From the NCBI GenBank assembly GCA_030619245.1, contig JAUXBS010000055.1:1-7334 (forward strand): a DNA stretch of 7,334 nt. The letters run 5' to 3'. Under the pieces are notes generated by a model. It was not told the origin of the DNA and searched no databases. It was given only the letters and a program-made list of their open reading frames with translations. The translations under genes were made by a program, and so were the position numbers. This stretch comes from Clostridia bacterium (GTDB lineage: Bacteria; UBA6262; WVXT01; JAUXBS01). Shown here piece after piece: positions 1 to 6,909 of the stretch (positions are counted from its first letter, which is position 1; each line of letters opens with the position of its first letter).

Positions 1-33
1 CATTCTGTGAATCATACACTATAATTCGCTTGT

Positions 34-58
34 GGTCAGGTCTCTACATTTTACAAAA
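34..58 (+). repeat. Left terminal inverted repeat
   Basis: This is the left arm of the 121-bp element and begins GGTCAGGTCTC. It pairs with 130-154 read on the other strand. Mismatches are at arm positions 12 (T versus G) and 19 (T versus A). Pairing stops at base 59. One further G matches at 32 after a mismatch at 33. Confidence 0.8.
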
Positions 59-106
59 GCTAAATTGAACAAGCAATTAATAAATAGCTATTAATCAGGT
101 ATATAA

Positions 107-123
107 AATAAAACTGTTTTATT
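107..123. repeat. AT-rich perfect palindrome inside the element
   Basis: AATAAAAC at 107-114 and GTTTTATT at 116-123 are perfect inverted copies around a single T at 115. In RNA this gives a 7-bp stem with a 3-nt loop. The stem is almost all A-U and has no U-tract typical of an intrinsic terminator, so it is at best a weak terminator for pilT. Confidence 0.45.
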
Positions 124-129
124 GCCATA

Positions 130-154
130 TTTTGTTAAATGTCGAGACCTGACC
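130..154 (-). repeat. Right terminal inverted repeat
   Basis: This is the right arm of the 121-bp element, the inverted partner of 34-58 with 23 of 25 positions matching. Its outer end reads GACCTGACC on the plus strand and is followed by CCC. It lies between the pilT stop codon (169-167) and the AT-rich core of the element. Confidence 0.8.
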
Positions 155-166
155 CCCGCGCATTAA

Positions 167-1258
167 TCATTCAAACTGGACATCGTCAGTACTTGATTGT
201 ATGCCCTTGAGCCGCATCTGGAGCTCTTCAGGATTTGACGCTGCGGACAGCGCATCCTCAACCTTGATTTTTCCTTCGACCACCAGCACTTCAAGCGCCT
301 TGTTGAAAGACTGCATACCGTAAAAACTTCCTTTATCTTCCATTATTTTTCTAACCTCGGAAAAATCGTTTTCCATGATGTACTTCTTTATTAATGACGT
401 GGCTATCAACACTTCAATTGCCACTACCCTGCCCTTGCCGCTCACGTGGGGAAGCAGTCTCTGTGATATTACCGCCTGAAGGCAGTCGGATAGCTGGAAC
501 CTCACCTGTTGCTGCTGATGCGGCGGGTACAAATCTATAATACGTGAAACTGTCTGTATTGCATCTATTGTATGGAGTGTTGAGAATACCAGGTGCCCTG
601 TCTGCGCTGCTGTTATCGCGGCGCTCGCTGTTTCCGGGTCCCTTATTTCTCCTATAAGTATAACGTCAGGGTCCTGCCTTACCACCTGCCTTAATGCAGT
701 CGCATACGTGGCAGTATCAAAACCCAGTTCCCTCTGGCTTATGATGCTCTTCTTATCCTGAAAAATAAATTCTATGGGGTCTTCTATGGTTATTATATGG
801 GTGGAACGCGTGGAATTAATCTGGTTTATCATGGCAGCAAGAGTGGTTGACTTGCCTGAACCCGTGGTACCTGTCACCAGGACAAGGCCTCTCTGGTTTT
901 CAGCTATTTTCCGCATTACCGCAGGCAGGCCAAGGTCCTTGAACTTCAAAACATCACTGTTAACAGCCCTCATTACTATTCTTATCTTGTTCCGCTGAAG
1001 ATAAATATTTACACGGAATCTCCCGGCGCCGGACGCTTCGTAAGAAAAATCATATTCATGTTCTTTTATAAATATATCCCGCTGCCTATCATTCATCATT
1101 GCCAGTACGCAACGATTCATATCATCCTCGCTAAACACATTGTCCATTCCTGCAACAAGGTTTCCATCAATCCTGAATACAGGCGCTGCTCCCGCGCTTA
1201 AATGAAGGTCGGAGGCTTTCTTTTCTACCATGAGTTTCAGGAGTTCGTTTATTTCCAT
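167..1258 (-). CDS. pilT: PilT/PilU-family type IV pilus retraction ATPase
   Basis: This is a hexameric cytoplasmic ATPase that would power disassembly of type IV pili for twitching, adhesion or DNA uptake. The 363-residue length is normal for the family. The N-terminal PAS-like domain (about 1-100) includes the ASDLHLSAG motif at 15-23. The RecA-like ATPase core holds Walker A GTTGSGKST (130-138), the Asp box IITIEDPIEF (155-164), Walker B LIGEIRDPET (201-210) and the His box TGHLVFSTLHT (220-230). The C-terminal GMQSFNKAL (314-322) and NPEEL (342-346) segments are typical. The AIRNLIRE motif expected of canonical PilT is not recognisable near 288-296, where the sequence reads SLIKKYIME, so a PilU-like role is possible. 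The start codon overlaps the ftsZ stop in TAATG, with AAGGA about 9 nt upstream, so translation is probably coupled to ftsZ. No other pilus gene is in view. Confidence 0.93.
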   Translation of the reverse strand: MEINELLKLMVEKKASDLHLSAGAAPVFRIDGNLVAGMDNVFSEDDMNRCVLAMMNDRQRDIFIKEHEYDFSYEASGAGRFRVNIYLQRNKIRIVMRAVNSDVLKFKDLGLPAVMRKIAENQRGLVLVTGTTGSGKSTTLAAMINQINSTRSTHIITIEDPIEFIFQDKKSIISQRELGFDTATYATALRQVVRQDPDVILIGEIRDPETASAAITAAQTGHLVFSTLHTIDAIQTVSRIIDLYPPHQQQQVRFQLSDCLQAVISQRLLPHVSGKGRVVAIEVLIATSLIKKYIMENDFSEVRKIMEDKGSFYGMQSFNKALEVLVVEGKIKVEDALSAASNPEELQMRLKGIQSSTDDVQFE

Positions 1259-2343
1259 TATTTATTATCCTTTTTTCCCTGCCTGAATATTGCCGGGACA
1301 TCAACCGTCCTTGCCCGGACCCTGGAATGTTCTTCAGGCACTGCTGTATTTTTCCGGGACACCTTCCTTTCCTTCTCCCCGAGGTGGGGAAAACCGGTGG
1401 CTATTACGGTTATTCTAATCTCGTCTTCCAGGGTGGTATCAAACACCTGGCCATATAATATATTAACTTCATTGCTCACAGACGCATTTATGGCCTTCAT
1501 GGCATCATCTATCTCATTAAGAGTTATATCCGTATTGCTTAATATATTAACGAGCAGTCCCCTTGCTCCTGTTATCGACACGTTATCAAGCAAGGGACTC
1601 TCTATTGCTTTCTCTGCGGCTATTATTGCCCTGCCGGTACCCTTTCCTATTCCCATACCCATCAATGCCTCGCCCGCATTAGTCATTATTGATTTAACAT
1701 CCGCAAAATCAACGTTAATTACTCCCGGTGTTGTTACTATGTCAGCTATACTCTGGACCCCCTGCCTCAGCACATCATCCGCTATTTTAAACGCCTCAAG
1801 AGCAAGCGTATCCTGTGAAATCACATCAAATAGTTTCTGGTTAGGTATGATTAACAGGGTATCAACCTTTTCTCTCAATACCCGCATCCCTTCTTCCGCC
1901 TGTTTTGCCCTGACGGACCCCTCAAAATCAAACGGCCTGGTAACCACCCCAACAGTTAATGCGCCTGATTCCTTGGCGATCTCCGCAATAACGGGCGCGC
2001 CCCCGGTTCCGGTACCACCGCCCATCCCCGCAGTTACGAATACCATGTCCGCTCCCGCAAGAACATCCTTTATCCCCTGCTGGTCCTCCTCCGTTGCCTT
2101 TTTACCCTTTTCCGGGTCACCACCCACACCAAGCCCCTTGGTAAGAGACGCCCCTAATTGAATCTTCAAACCTGCGATGGAATTCTTGAGGGCCTGAGCA
2201 TCAGTATTGGCGGTAATGAACGATACGTTCTTTATGCCATGCTCTATCATCCTGTTTACAGCATTACCGCCGCCGCCGCCTATTCCTATAACTTTAATCT
2301 TCGCTGATAATTCGGGGTCTTCCGGAATAAATTTTAATACCAT
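1258..2343 (-). CDS. ftsZ: Cell division GTPase FtsZ
   Basis: This tubulin homologue polymerises at midcell into the Z ring and recruits the divisome. The 361 residues cover the whole protein. A glycine-rich nucleotide loop [12 protein letters not shown] occupies 19-30, and the tubulin signature GGGTGTG lies at 108-114. TRPFDFEG is at 135-142, and the T7 loop NVDFADV that completes the GTPase site of the neighbouring subunit is at 210-216. The globular domain ends near 318. A basic, variable linker of about 30 residues follows, then the conserved tail peptide DVPAIFRQG (348-356), which binds FtsA and other anchors. The start is supported by AGGAG 5 nt upstream of the ATG. A 59-nt gap separates it from ftsA; I see no convincing promoter there. 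The stop overlaps the pilT start by one base. Confidence 0.98.
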   Translation of the reverse strand: MVLKFIPEDPELSAKIKVIGIGGGGGNAVNRMIEHGIKNVSFITANTDAQALKNSIAGLKIQLGASLTKGLGVGGDPEKGKKATEEDQQGIKDVLAGADMVFVTAGMGGGTGTGGAPVIAEIAKESGALTVGVVTRPFDFEGSVRAKQAEEGMRVLREKVDTLLIIPNQKLFDVISQDTLALEAFKIADDVLRQGVQSIADIVTTPGVINVDFADVKSIMTNAGEALMGMGIGKGTGRAIIAAEKAIESPLLDNVSITGARGLLVNILSNTDITLNEIDDAMKAINASVSNEVNILYGQVFDTTLEDEIRITVIATGFPHLGEKERKVSRKNTAVPEEHSRVRARTVDVPAIFRQGKKDNK

Positions 2344-2402
2344 GTCTTCTCCTTAAATCATTTCGATTCGTAAATTCTGTCACATATATATGGAGAAAAG
2401 GA

Positions 2403-3620
2403 CTAAAATACCTGATCCATCCATTCCTTCAATTTACTGAAAATCCCACCGCTCCTAACTGTGCTTATCGAAATATCCTTTGTTTCTCCCGCTTTTTTTA
2501 CAAGCCCTATGGCTGTTGCGTAAAGAGGGCTTTCCATAACACTATTAACACCCGTAACATTATGGGGTGTTCCCAGGTGTACCGGTATCCCAAGAATGTT
2601 CTCCGAAAGCTCCTTAACACCGTTCAACATTGAACAACCTCCTATCAGTATTGCGCCCGAGGAAATAAGGTTCTCATACTCGGTGTTTCTTATCTCATCT
2701 TTTATATAACTCAGTATTTCCTTCATCCTGGCTTCTATGACATCCGCAAGGTCTTTCTCGGATATTTTTATCTGTGATATATTATCCATGCCAACAGCGG
2801 TTATTACCTGGTCTTCAACCACCATCCTGGCCTCTGCATTGCCATAAATTTCCTTTATGCGCTTTGCCTCAGCCGGCAATATGCGCTTTACTCTTACTAT
2901 GTCCCGCGTTATCATATCACCGCCTATCGGCAATTGTTTTATAAATCGAAGGTAGCCATCATAGAATATTGCAAGATTAATAGTCTGGCCGCCTATATCA
3001 ATAAGTACACACCCGATGTCCTTCTCTTCCTTTGTTATAACAACACTCGAAGCTGCAATTATCCCCAACTCTATTTTTGAATAGGCAACCCCTGATTTGT
3101 TAACGCATTTTACAACGTTATTAATTGCAGTTGATATGCCGTATATCACCTGGACATTGGCTATAAGATTTGTCCCCTCCATTCCCACGGGATTCTCAAC
3201 GCCTCCCTGTGTATCAACTGTGTATCCCTGCGGTATTATATGAATAATTTCATTCTCGGGCGGTATTCTCACTGCCCTGGCGTTTTCCATCACCCTTGCT
3301 ATATCCTCATTATTTATTTCCCTGTCAGAGCGGGATATCATAATAGCATTTTCATGCGTGAAGCTTTCAATATGCTGGCCCTTAACGCCCACGCACAATT
3401 CCTTTATAGCGCTATCGGCAGACGATTCTGCTTCCCTGATTGCCTTACTGATAGAAACAATGGTTTCTTCTATGTTCACCACCATCCCTTCCTTCAGCCC
3501 AAATGAAGGCACACAGCTCGTCCCTATTATCTCAAGCTGCCCCTTATCGTTTATCCTGCCGACCGCAGTGTAGATATTGCTTGAACCAATATCCATTCCT
3601 GTATAATATCTGCCCTTCAT
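2403..3620 (-). CDS. ftsA: Cell division protein FtsA
   Basis: This actin-like ATPase attaches FtsZ filaments to the inner membrane and passes the signal to later divisome proteins. At 405 residues it is full length. The phosphate-1 motif GMDIGSSNI is at 8-16, with the FtsA-specific 1C region (SHS2) roughly at 80-160. Phosphate-2 is at 206-219 and the adenosine motif ILIGGCSMLNGV at 324-335. The C-terminal amphipathic membrane-targeting helix GIFSKLKEWMDQVF forms residues 392-405. Phosphate-2 reads DIGGQTINLAIF instead of the common DIGGGTxDIAxF, replacing a glycine with Gln and the usual Asp with Asn. AGGAG lies 5 nt before the ATG, and the gene begins 16 nt after ftsQ. Position between ftsQ and ftsZ is the classical one. 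Confidence 0.97.
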   Translation of the reverse strand: MKGRYYTGMDIGSSNIYTAVGRINDKGQLEIIGTSCVPSFGLKEGMVVNIEETIVSISKAIREAESSADSAIKELCVGVKGQHIESFTHENAIMISRSDREINNEDIARVMENARAVRIPPENEIIHIIPQGYTVDTQGGVENPVGMEGTNLIANVQVIYGISTAINNVVKCVNKSGVAYSKIELGIIAASSVVITKEEKDIGCVLIDIGGQTINLAIFYDGYLRFIKQLPIGGDMITRDIVRVKRILPAEAKRIKEIYGNAEARMVVEDQVITAVGMDNISQIKISEKDLADVIEARMKEILSYIKDEIRNTEYENLISSGAILIGGCSMLNGVKELSENILGIPVHLGTPHNVTGVNSVMESPLYATAIGLVKKAGETKDISISTVRSGGIFSKLKEWMDQVF

Positions 3621-3636
3621 GATAACTCCTTGATTT

Positions 3637-4374
3637 TTACTTTACAAAAACATCCCTTTTGTTCTCTTTCCAGAATCTTACATCAATCAGCGCGCAATCT
3701 TTGTTTTTTGTATTTTCAATTACTTTTTTTAAATCATTAAGCTTATTTTTGATGTTTACTTCTATCTTTCCCCAGCGTATATCAATACCGTAGGCTTTTA
3801 ACCTGATATCCCTGATATCGCTTCCTCTTATAATTGAAAGATTGTCATAGAAATCCCTGTCTGCTTCCCTTATACCGGGGATGAACTTTACGATTTCCTT
3901 CAATGCGTAATCATCTGTTATCCCTGTTATTTTCGGAAGACCGGGTGCTTCTCCCGGGAAAACCACACCTTCAATGTCAATAAGTTCAACCTTTCCCGCC
4001 TTAACCGTATTCACTATACGAGCGATTGGAACCCGCTCAATAATCCTGATAAAAATTGCATCGGGATAACTCCTGACAACCTTTATGTTATCAATTTGCC
4101 TGATACTTTTCAAGTGTTTTTTAATCTTTTTTAAATCAATGGCGAATATGTTCTTGCCCGGCTCAATTCCCGCTCTTGAAATCACATCCTCTTTTTTAAG
4201 CGATTTCAACCCCTCAATTTCTATAGTCTTAAGCCTGAAAATATCCGATTTTGTCAAATACTGCCAGAAACCGTACACCGCCAGCCCTAAAACAGAAACA
4301 ATAATTATTAATTTGAATATCAATAATAACTTTTTCAGAAATAAAATAGATTTATTTTTTCTTCGAGTTTTCAC
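3637..4374 (-). CDS. ftsQ: Cell division protein FtsQ (POTRA-domain)
   Basis: FtsQ is a bitopic inner-membrane protein that links cytoplasmic division proteins with periplasmic septal synthesis, usually with FtsB and FtsL. The 245-residue product has a basic cytoplasmic tail (1-15) and one transmembrane helix (about 17-38). A POTRA domain follows (about 46-117: FRLKTIEIEGLKSL, then SYPDAIFIRIIERVP), and then an FtsQ beta-domain to about 235. Primary sequence is poorly conserved in this family; assignment rests on topology, POTRA pattern and position before ftsA. The start is GTG and overlaps the end of ddl by 23 nt in another frame. No clear Shine-Dalgarno precedes it, and an in-frame TGA two codons upstream excludes an earlier start. 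Translation is therefore probably coupled to ddl. A later in-frame TTG (codon 18) would lose the basic tail and is unlikely. Confidence 0.93.
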   Translation of the reverse strand: MKTRRKNKSILFLKKLLLIFKLIIIVSVLGLAVYGFWQYLTKSDIFRLKTIEIEGLKSLKKEDVISRAGIEPGKNIFAIDLKKIKKHLKSIRQIDNIKVVRSYPDAIFIRIIERVPIARIVNTVKAGKVELIDIEGVVFPGEAPGLPKITGITDDYALKEIVKFIPGIREADRDFYDNLSIIRGSDIRDIRLKAYGIDIRWGKIEVNIKNKLNDLKKVIENTKNKDCALIDVRFWKENKRDVFVK

Positions 4375-5317
4375 TTTTCAATGCCGAAGCGAGTATTTTT
4401 AAAACGAGCTGGCTGAAGGATATTCCCGCGGCCTCCGCGGCCTCCGGCACCAGGCTTGTCATAGTCATACCGGGTATTGTATTAATTTCCAGCACGTACA
4501 GCTTCCCTGATTTATTTAATATCATGTCAGTCCTGGTTACGCCTTTACAGCCGAAAATATTGTGCGTCGTCAGGGCAAGTTCCTGAGCTTTCTTATACTG
4601 GATTTTTGAAATACCGGCAGGAATTACATGTATTGAACCACCCTCGTCATACTTGGCCTTCAGGTCATAAAACCCCCTGGTTCCCGCAGGTATTATTTCA
4701 ACAACAGGCAGAGCCATCCTGTCAAGTATTCCCACGCTGAGTTCCCTGCCTCTGATGTACTTTTCTATCAATATCTCTTCACTGTACTTAAATGCCACGT
4801 CTATGGCCCTTTTTAACGCTTTCGTTTCCCTTACAATACTTACTCCTATAGAAGAACCCTGTTTCGATGGTTTTACCACAACAGGCAACTTGAGCCTTAA
4901 CAGGAAATTTTTCCTGTTGTCCTTTTTCACTATTTCATACTCAGCTACCGGTAAATTGTGGTATACAAATATCTTTTTTGTGAATATCTTATCCATTGCA
5001 AGAGCGCTTGAAAGCACTCCCGAGCCCGTATAAGGTATTCCAGCAAGTTCAAGGAGGCCCTGCATCACGCCATCCTCTCCATACTCACCATGAAGCGCAA
5101 TAAACGCAATATCTATTTTCCTTGCTGATAATTTCCTAATCGCATCGTTCTTAATGTCTATCTTTGTCACTTTAAGGCCAAGCGACTTAATTGATTTGTA
5201 AATAGCGTTACCGGTTTTTAATGATATTCCGCGTTCCTGCGATACTCCCCCGCACAGCACTGCTATCTTCTTATTGGTAAGTATCCCCGGAACAACAATT
5301 TTCTTGTTCTTATTCAA
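4352..5317 (-). CDS. ddl: D-alanine--D-alanine ligase
   Basis: This ATP-grasp enzyme joins two D-alanines into the dipeptide that MurF adds to the peptidoglycan precursor. The 321 residues include GGVSQERGISLKTG (23-36, with the N-terminal D-Ala-binding Glu28) and HGEYGEDGVMQGLLE (76-90). PYTGSG (95-100) and SALAMDK (104-110) follow, then the ATP-grasp VVKPSKQGSSIGV (147-159) and the metal and substrate motif EINTIPGMTMTSLVP (277-291). The omega loop carries Lys222-Tyr223, the pairing of true D-Ala-D-Ala ligases; D-Ala-D-Lac ligases differ here. All expected catalytic motifs are present. The start is TTG, chosen because GGAGGG lies 5 nt upstream. It adds about 14 residues before the usual KIAVLxGG opening. 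It begins one base after the murB stop, and its 3' end overlaps ftsQ. Confidence 0.97.
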   Translation of the reverse strand: MNKNKKIVVPGILTNKKIAVLCGGVSQERGISLKTGNAIYKSIKSLGLKVTKIDIKNDAIRKLSARKIDIAFIALHGEYGEDGVMQGLLELAGIPYTGSGVLSSALAMDKIFTKKIFVYHNLPVAEYEIVKKDNRKNFLLRLKLPVVVKPSKQGSSIGVSIVRETKALKRAIDVAFKYSEEILIEKYIRGRELSVGILDRMALPVVEIIPAGTRGFYDLKAKYDEGGSIHVIPAGISKIQYKKAQELALTTHNIFGCKGVTRTDMILNKSGKLYVLEINTIPGMTMTSLVPEAAEAAGISFSQLVLKILASALKSENSKKK

Positions 5318-5318
5318 C

Positions 5319-6218
5319 TTAACCCTCCAGTATCCTTATTTCCGGTTTCAGGTTCACCCCGTATTTTTTTCTAACGGTTTCCCTGGCCAGCTTAATCAGT
5401 TTCCGAATGTCTTTTGATGTTGCCCCCCCTTTGTTTATAATAAAATTCGCGTGTTCTTTTGAAATAACCGCGCCGCCGATTGCCTTGCATTTTAAACCCG
5501 CTCCTTCTATCAGTTGGCCTGCAGTCATGTTGCCCTTCGGGTTCTTAAAGACAGACCCTGCGCTGAAGCCACCAGGCTGGTTTATCCTGGACTGCTTAAC
5601 CCTTTCAATTCTCTTGATAATGTCAGATTTCTTTGAATTTCCCAACTTCAACCCCACTGCGGTTATTACTTCACCTGCGGGAATATAGCTTTTCCTGTAG
5701 GAAAACCTGATGCTTTCTTTTGGCACTCTTTTGACCCGCCCTGACTTTTCCATTAGCTCAACCCACTCAAGCACATCCTCCATCTTCCCGTCCGCTGTTC
5801 CCGCATTTGTCACCACCGCGCCGCCGATTGAGCCGGGAATGCCCGACATGAACTCAATTCCCGAAAGATCATTATCCATTGTTTTCTTTAACAAATCATT
5901 AAGTTTTACTGCTGAGCCGGCAACAACACTTGTGCCGCTTATCTCAAACTTTTCAAACTCGCCTTTCAGCTTAATCACTATGCCCTTGAGCCCGCTGTCA
6001 GAAGGGAGAATATTGGTTCCACAGCCCAGCATGAAATAATTGATACTGTTTTTTACAGCAAATTCCAATAATTTTCTGAGGCTGTCAACCCCCCCCACAT
6101 CAGCAATACACTCCGCGGGCCCGCCGACATGAAATGACGTGTATCCCGACAGGGACACATTCGATTTTATCTGCCCGCCGATTATCCTTCTTATTTCCCT
6201 GCGAATATCTCTCCTCAT
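5319..6218 (-). CDS. murB: UDP-N-acetylenolpyruvoylglucosamine reductase (MurB)
   Basis: MurB is a cytoplasmic FAD enzyme that uses NADPH to reduce UDP-GlcNAc-enolpyruvate to UDP-MurNAc, the second committed step of peptidoglycan synthesis. The 299-residue product matches the shorter type II enzymes. The FAD-binding domain shows TSFHVGGPAE (27-36), GCGTNIL (65-71) and GIPGSIGGAV (126-135). The catalytic region has FSYRKS (172-177) and AGSVFKNP (220-227), whose Ser222 is the expected proton donor. Near the C-terminus are GGAVISKEHANFI (248-260) and KPEIRILEG, with Glu293 as the likely catalytic acid. The ATG overlaps the stop of the upstream gene in TGATG, with only AGG about 8 nt upstream, so expression probably depends on coupling. 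No murC precedes it, unlike many dcw clusters. Confidence 0.97.
   Translation of the reverse strand: MRRDIRREIRRIIGGQIKSNVSLSGYTSFHVGGPAECIADVGGVDSLRKLLEFAVKNSINYFMLGCGTNILPSDSGLKGIVIKLKGEFEKFEISGTSVVAGSAVKLNDLLKKTMDNDLSGIEFMSGIPGSIGGAVVTNAGTADGKMEDVLEWVELMEKSGRVKRVPKESIRFSYRKSYIPAGEVITAVGLKLGNSKKSDIIKRIERVKQSRINQPGGFSAGSVFKNPKGNMTAGQLIEGAGLKCKAIGGAVISKEHANFIINKGGATSKDIRKLIKLARETVRKKYGVNLKPEIRILEG
5323..5328 (-). promoter_or_regulatory. Shine-Dalgarno for ddl, fixing a TTG start
   Basis: GGAGGG on the minus strand lies within the last murB codons, 5 nt before the TTG at 5317-5315. It is the strongest ribosome-binding site in the operon and the main reason to accept the non-AUG start for ddl. 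Confidence 0.8.
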
Positions 6219-6865
6219 CAGTTAAACCTGTATAGAAACTGTCCCCCTATCGCTTCCTTTGATATTACGGGAATGACAGTAACCCCTTCATAGTATTTGA
6301 AATTCAACGATGGGTTTATAATCTTTGCAATCACCTTCTTAAATTCACTATCGCTGTTTATCATTTCAAGACTAATCTTTTCAACAAAATTCCCAATTAA
6401 GAAACCAAACCCCGGAGTAATTATTGAATCATTCAGGCTGAATGACTCGTGTGATATCTCAATTGTGCTCTCAAAAAGAAAACTTGCAGTAAAACTTCCT
6501 AAAAAACTATGCCACTTGCCGTACCCGCGCGCCCTGTAGTACAAGTAGGTCTGCGAACCAACGTAGGGGTGTCCGATGAAGTTCCAATAAAAAGAGTCGC
6601 CATCCCATATCCTGATATTTTTCATAAAGAAATTTTTCTTGTAAGTATCAAAGTCCCCGCCGGCATCGCTTAAAACCTTGAACATGATTAAATCCCCTGC
6701 CCAGTGTATTCCATAAAGGAACCCCGCGTCAAGCGCGATTTCGCCTGCGGAATGTTCTCTTGCTGCAGGAGCAAAGTACTTATTCCCCCGGGCATAACTG
6801 CTTGAAGAGTATAAAAACAGGACAGACAATAGTATTATTAATTTTCTTTTCAAAGTAATGCCCAT
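6218..6865 (-). CDS. Secreted DUF3943-like protein of unknown function
   Basis: The function is unknown. The 215-residue product opens with a signal peptide: basic MGITLKRK, then a hydrophobic stretch ILLSVLFLY, with likely cleavage after SSSYA (residue 25). The exported part resembles DUF3943 proteins as I remember them: a conserved block NFIGHPYVGSQTYLYYRARGY (95-115), a Ser/Phe-rich hydrophobic segment 119-131 with Glu132, and DSIITPGFGFLIG (146-158). These segments could sit in or on a membrane. The C-terminus GGQFLYRFN resembles a terminal outer-membrane beta strand but is not decisive. It is the first gene of the minus-strand operon and its TGA overlaps the murB ATG. Start choice is uncertain: the only good SD (AAAGGA) lies just 1-2 nt before the ATG, and no alternative start is clearly better. 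Confidence 0.75.
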   Translation of the reverse strand: MGITLKRKLIILLSVLFLYSSSSYARGNKYFAPAAREHSAGEIALDAGFLYGIHWAGDLIMFKVLSDAGGDFDTYKKNFFMKNIRIWDGDSFYWNFIGHPYVGSQTYLYYRARGYGKWHSFLGSFTASFLFESTIEISHESFSLNDSIITPGFGFLIGNFVEKISLEMINSDSEFKKVIAKIINPSLNFKYYEGVTVIPVISKEAIGGQFLYRFN

Positions 6866-6909
6866 TTCCTTTATTATTCTTTTTTACTGATATATTGCCG
6901 CAAAGTATA

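Larger units (their letters stand above)
34..154. mobile_element. Putative MITE or paired-REP-like element, 121 bp
   Basis: Two 25-nt arms, 34-58 and 130-154, are inverted copies matching at 23 of 25 positions. Each starts GGTCAGGTCTC at its outer end, then reads TACATTTTACAAAA in the left arm and GACATTTAACAAAA in the right arm. The 71 nt between them is almost entirely A and T and has no coding potential. A 121-bp non-coding unit with terminal inverted repeats fits a MITE, or two inverted REP sequences of the kind mobilised by REP-associated tyrosine (IS200-like) transposases. I recall outward GACCTGACCCC-type ends near such transposase genes, but that is memory, not a search result. No target-site duplication is evident and no transposase lies in the window. 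The element sits 12 nt beyond the pilT stop codon, so it may act as a long hairpin at the 3' end of the operon transcript. Confidence 0.6.

Noticed and set aside
7..19. Imperfect palindrome GTGAATCATACAC as an operator
   Set aside because: It matches its own inverse at 10 of 13 positions, sits at the window edge, and its target gene is not visible.
107..123. Intrinsic terminator for the dcw-pilT operon
   Set aside because: The stem is nearly all A-T and no U-run follows on the minus strand. No GC-rich hairpin with a T tract occurs after the pilT stop within the window.
10..170. AATCAT at 10-15 and 165-170 as a target-site duplication of the inverted-repeat element
   Set aside because: The copies lie 18 nt and 10 nt away from the arm ends, not adjacent to them, and a 6-mer match in AT-rich DNA is easily chance.
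1202..2161. Long open frame of 319 codons on the plus strand, antisense to ftsZ
   Set aside because: It mirrors a fully supported FtsZ gene. Its product is low complexity (Ser, Pro, Thr, Ala-rich) with no recognisable domain, as expected for an antisense shadow.
2344..2402. Internal ftsZ promoter in the ftsA-ftsZ gap
   Set aside because: The 59-nt gap contains AT-rich runs but no pair of -35 and -10 boxes with sensible spacing on the minus strand.
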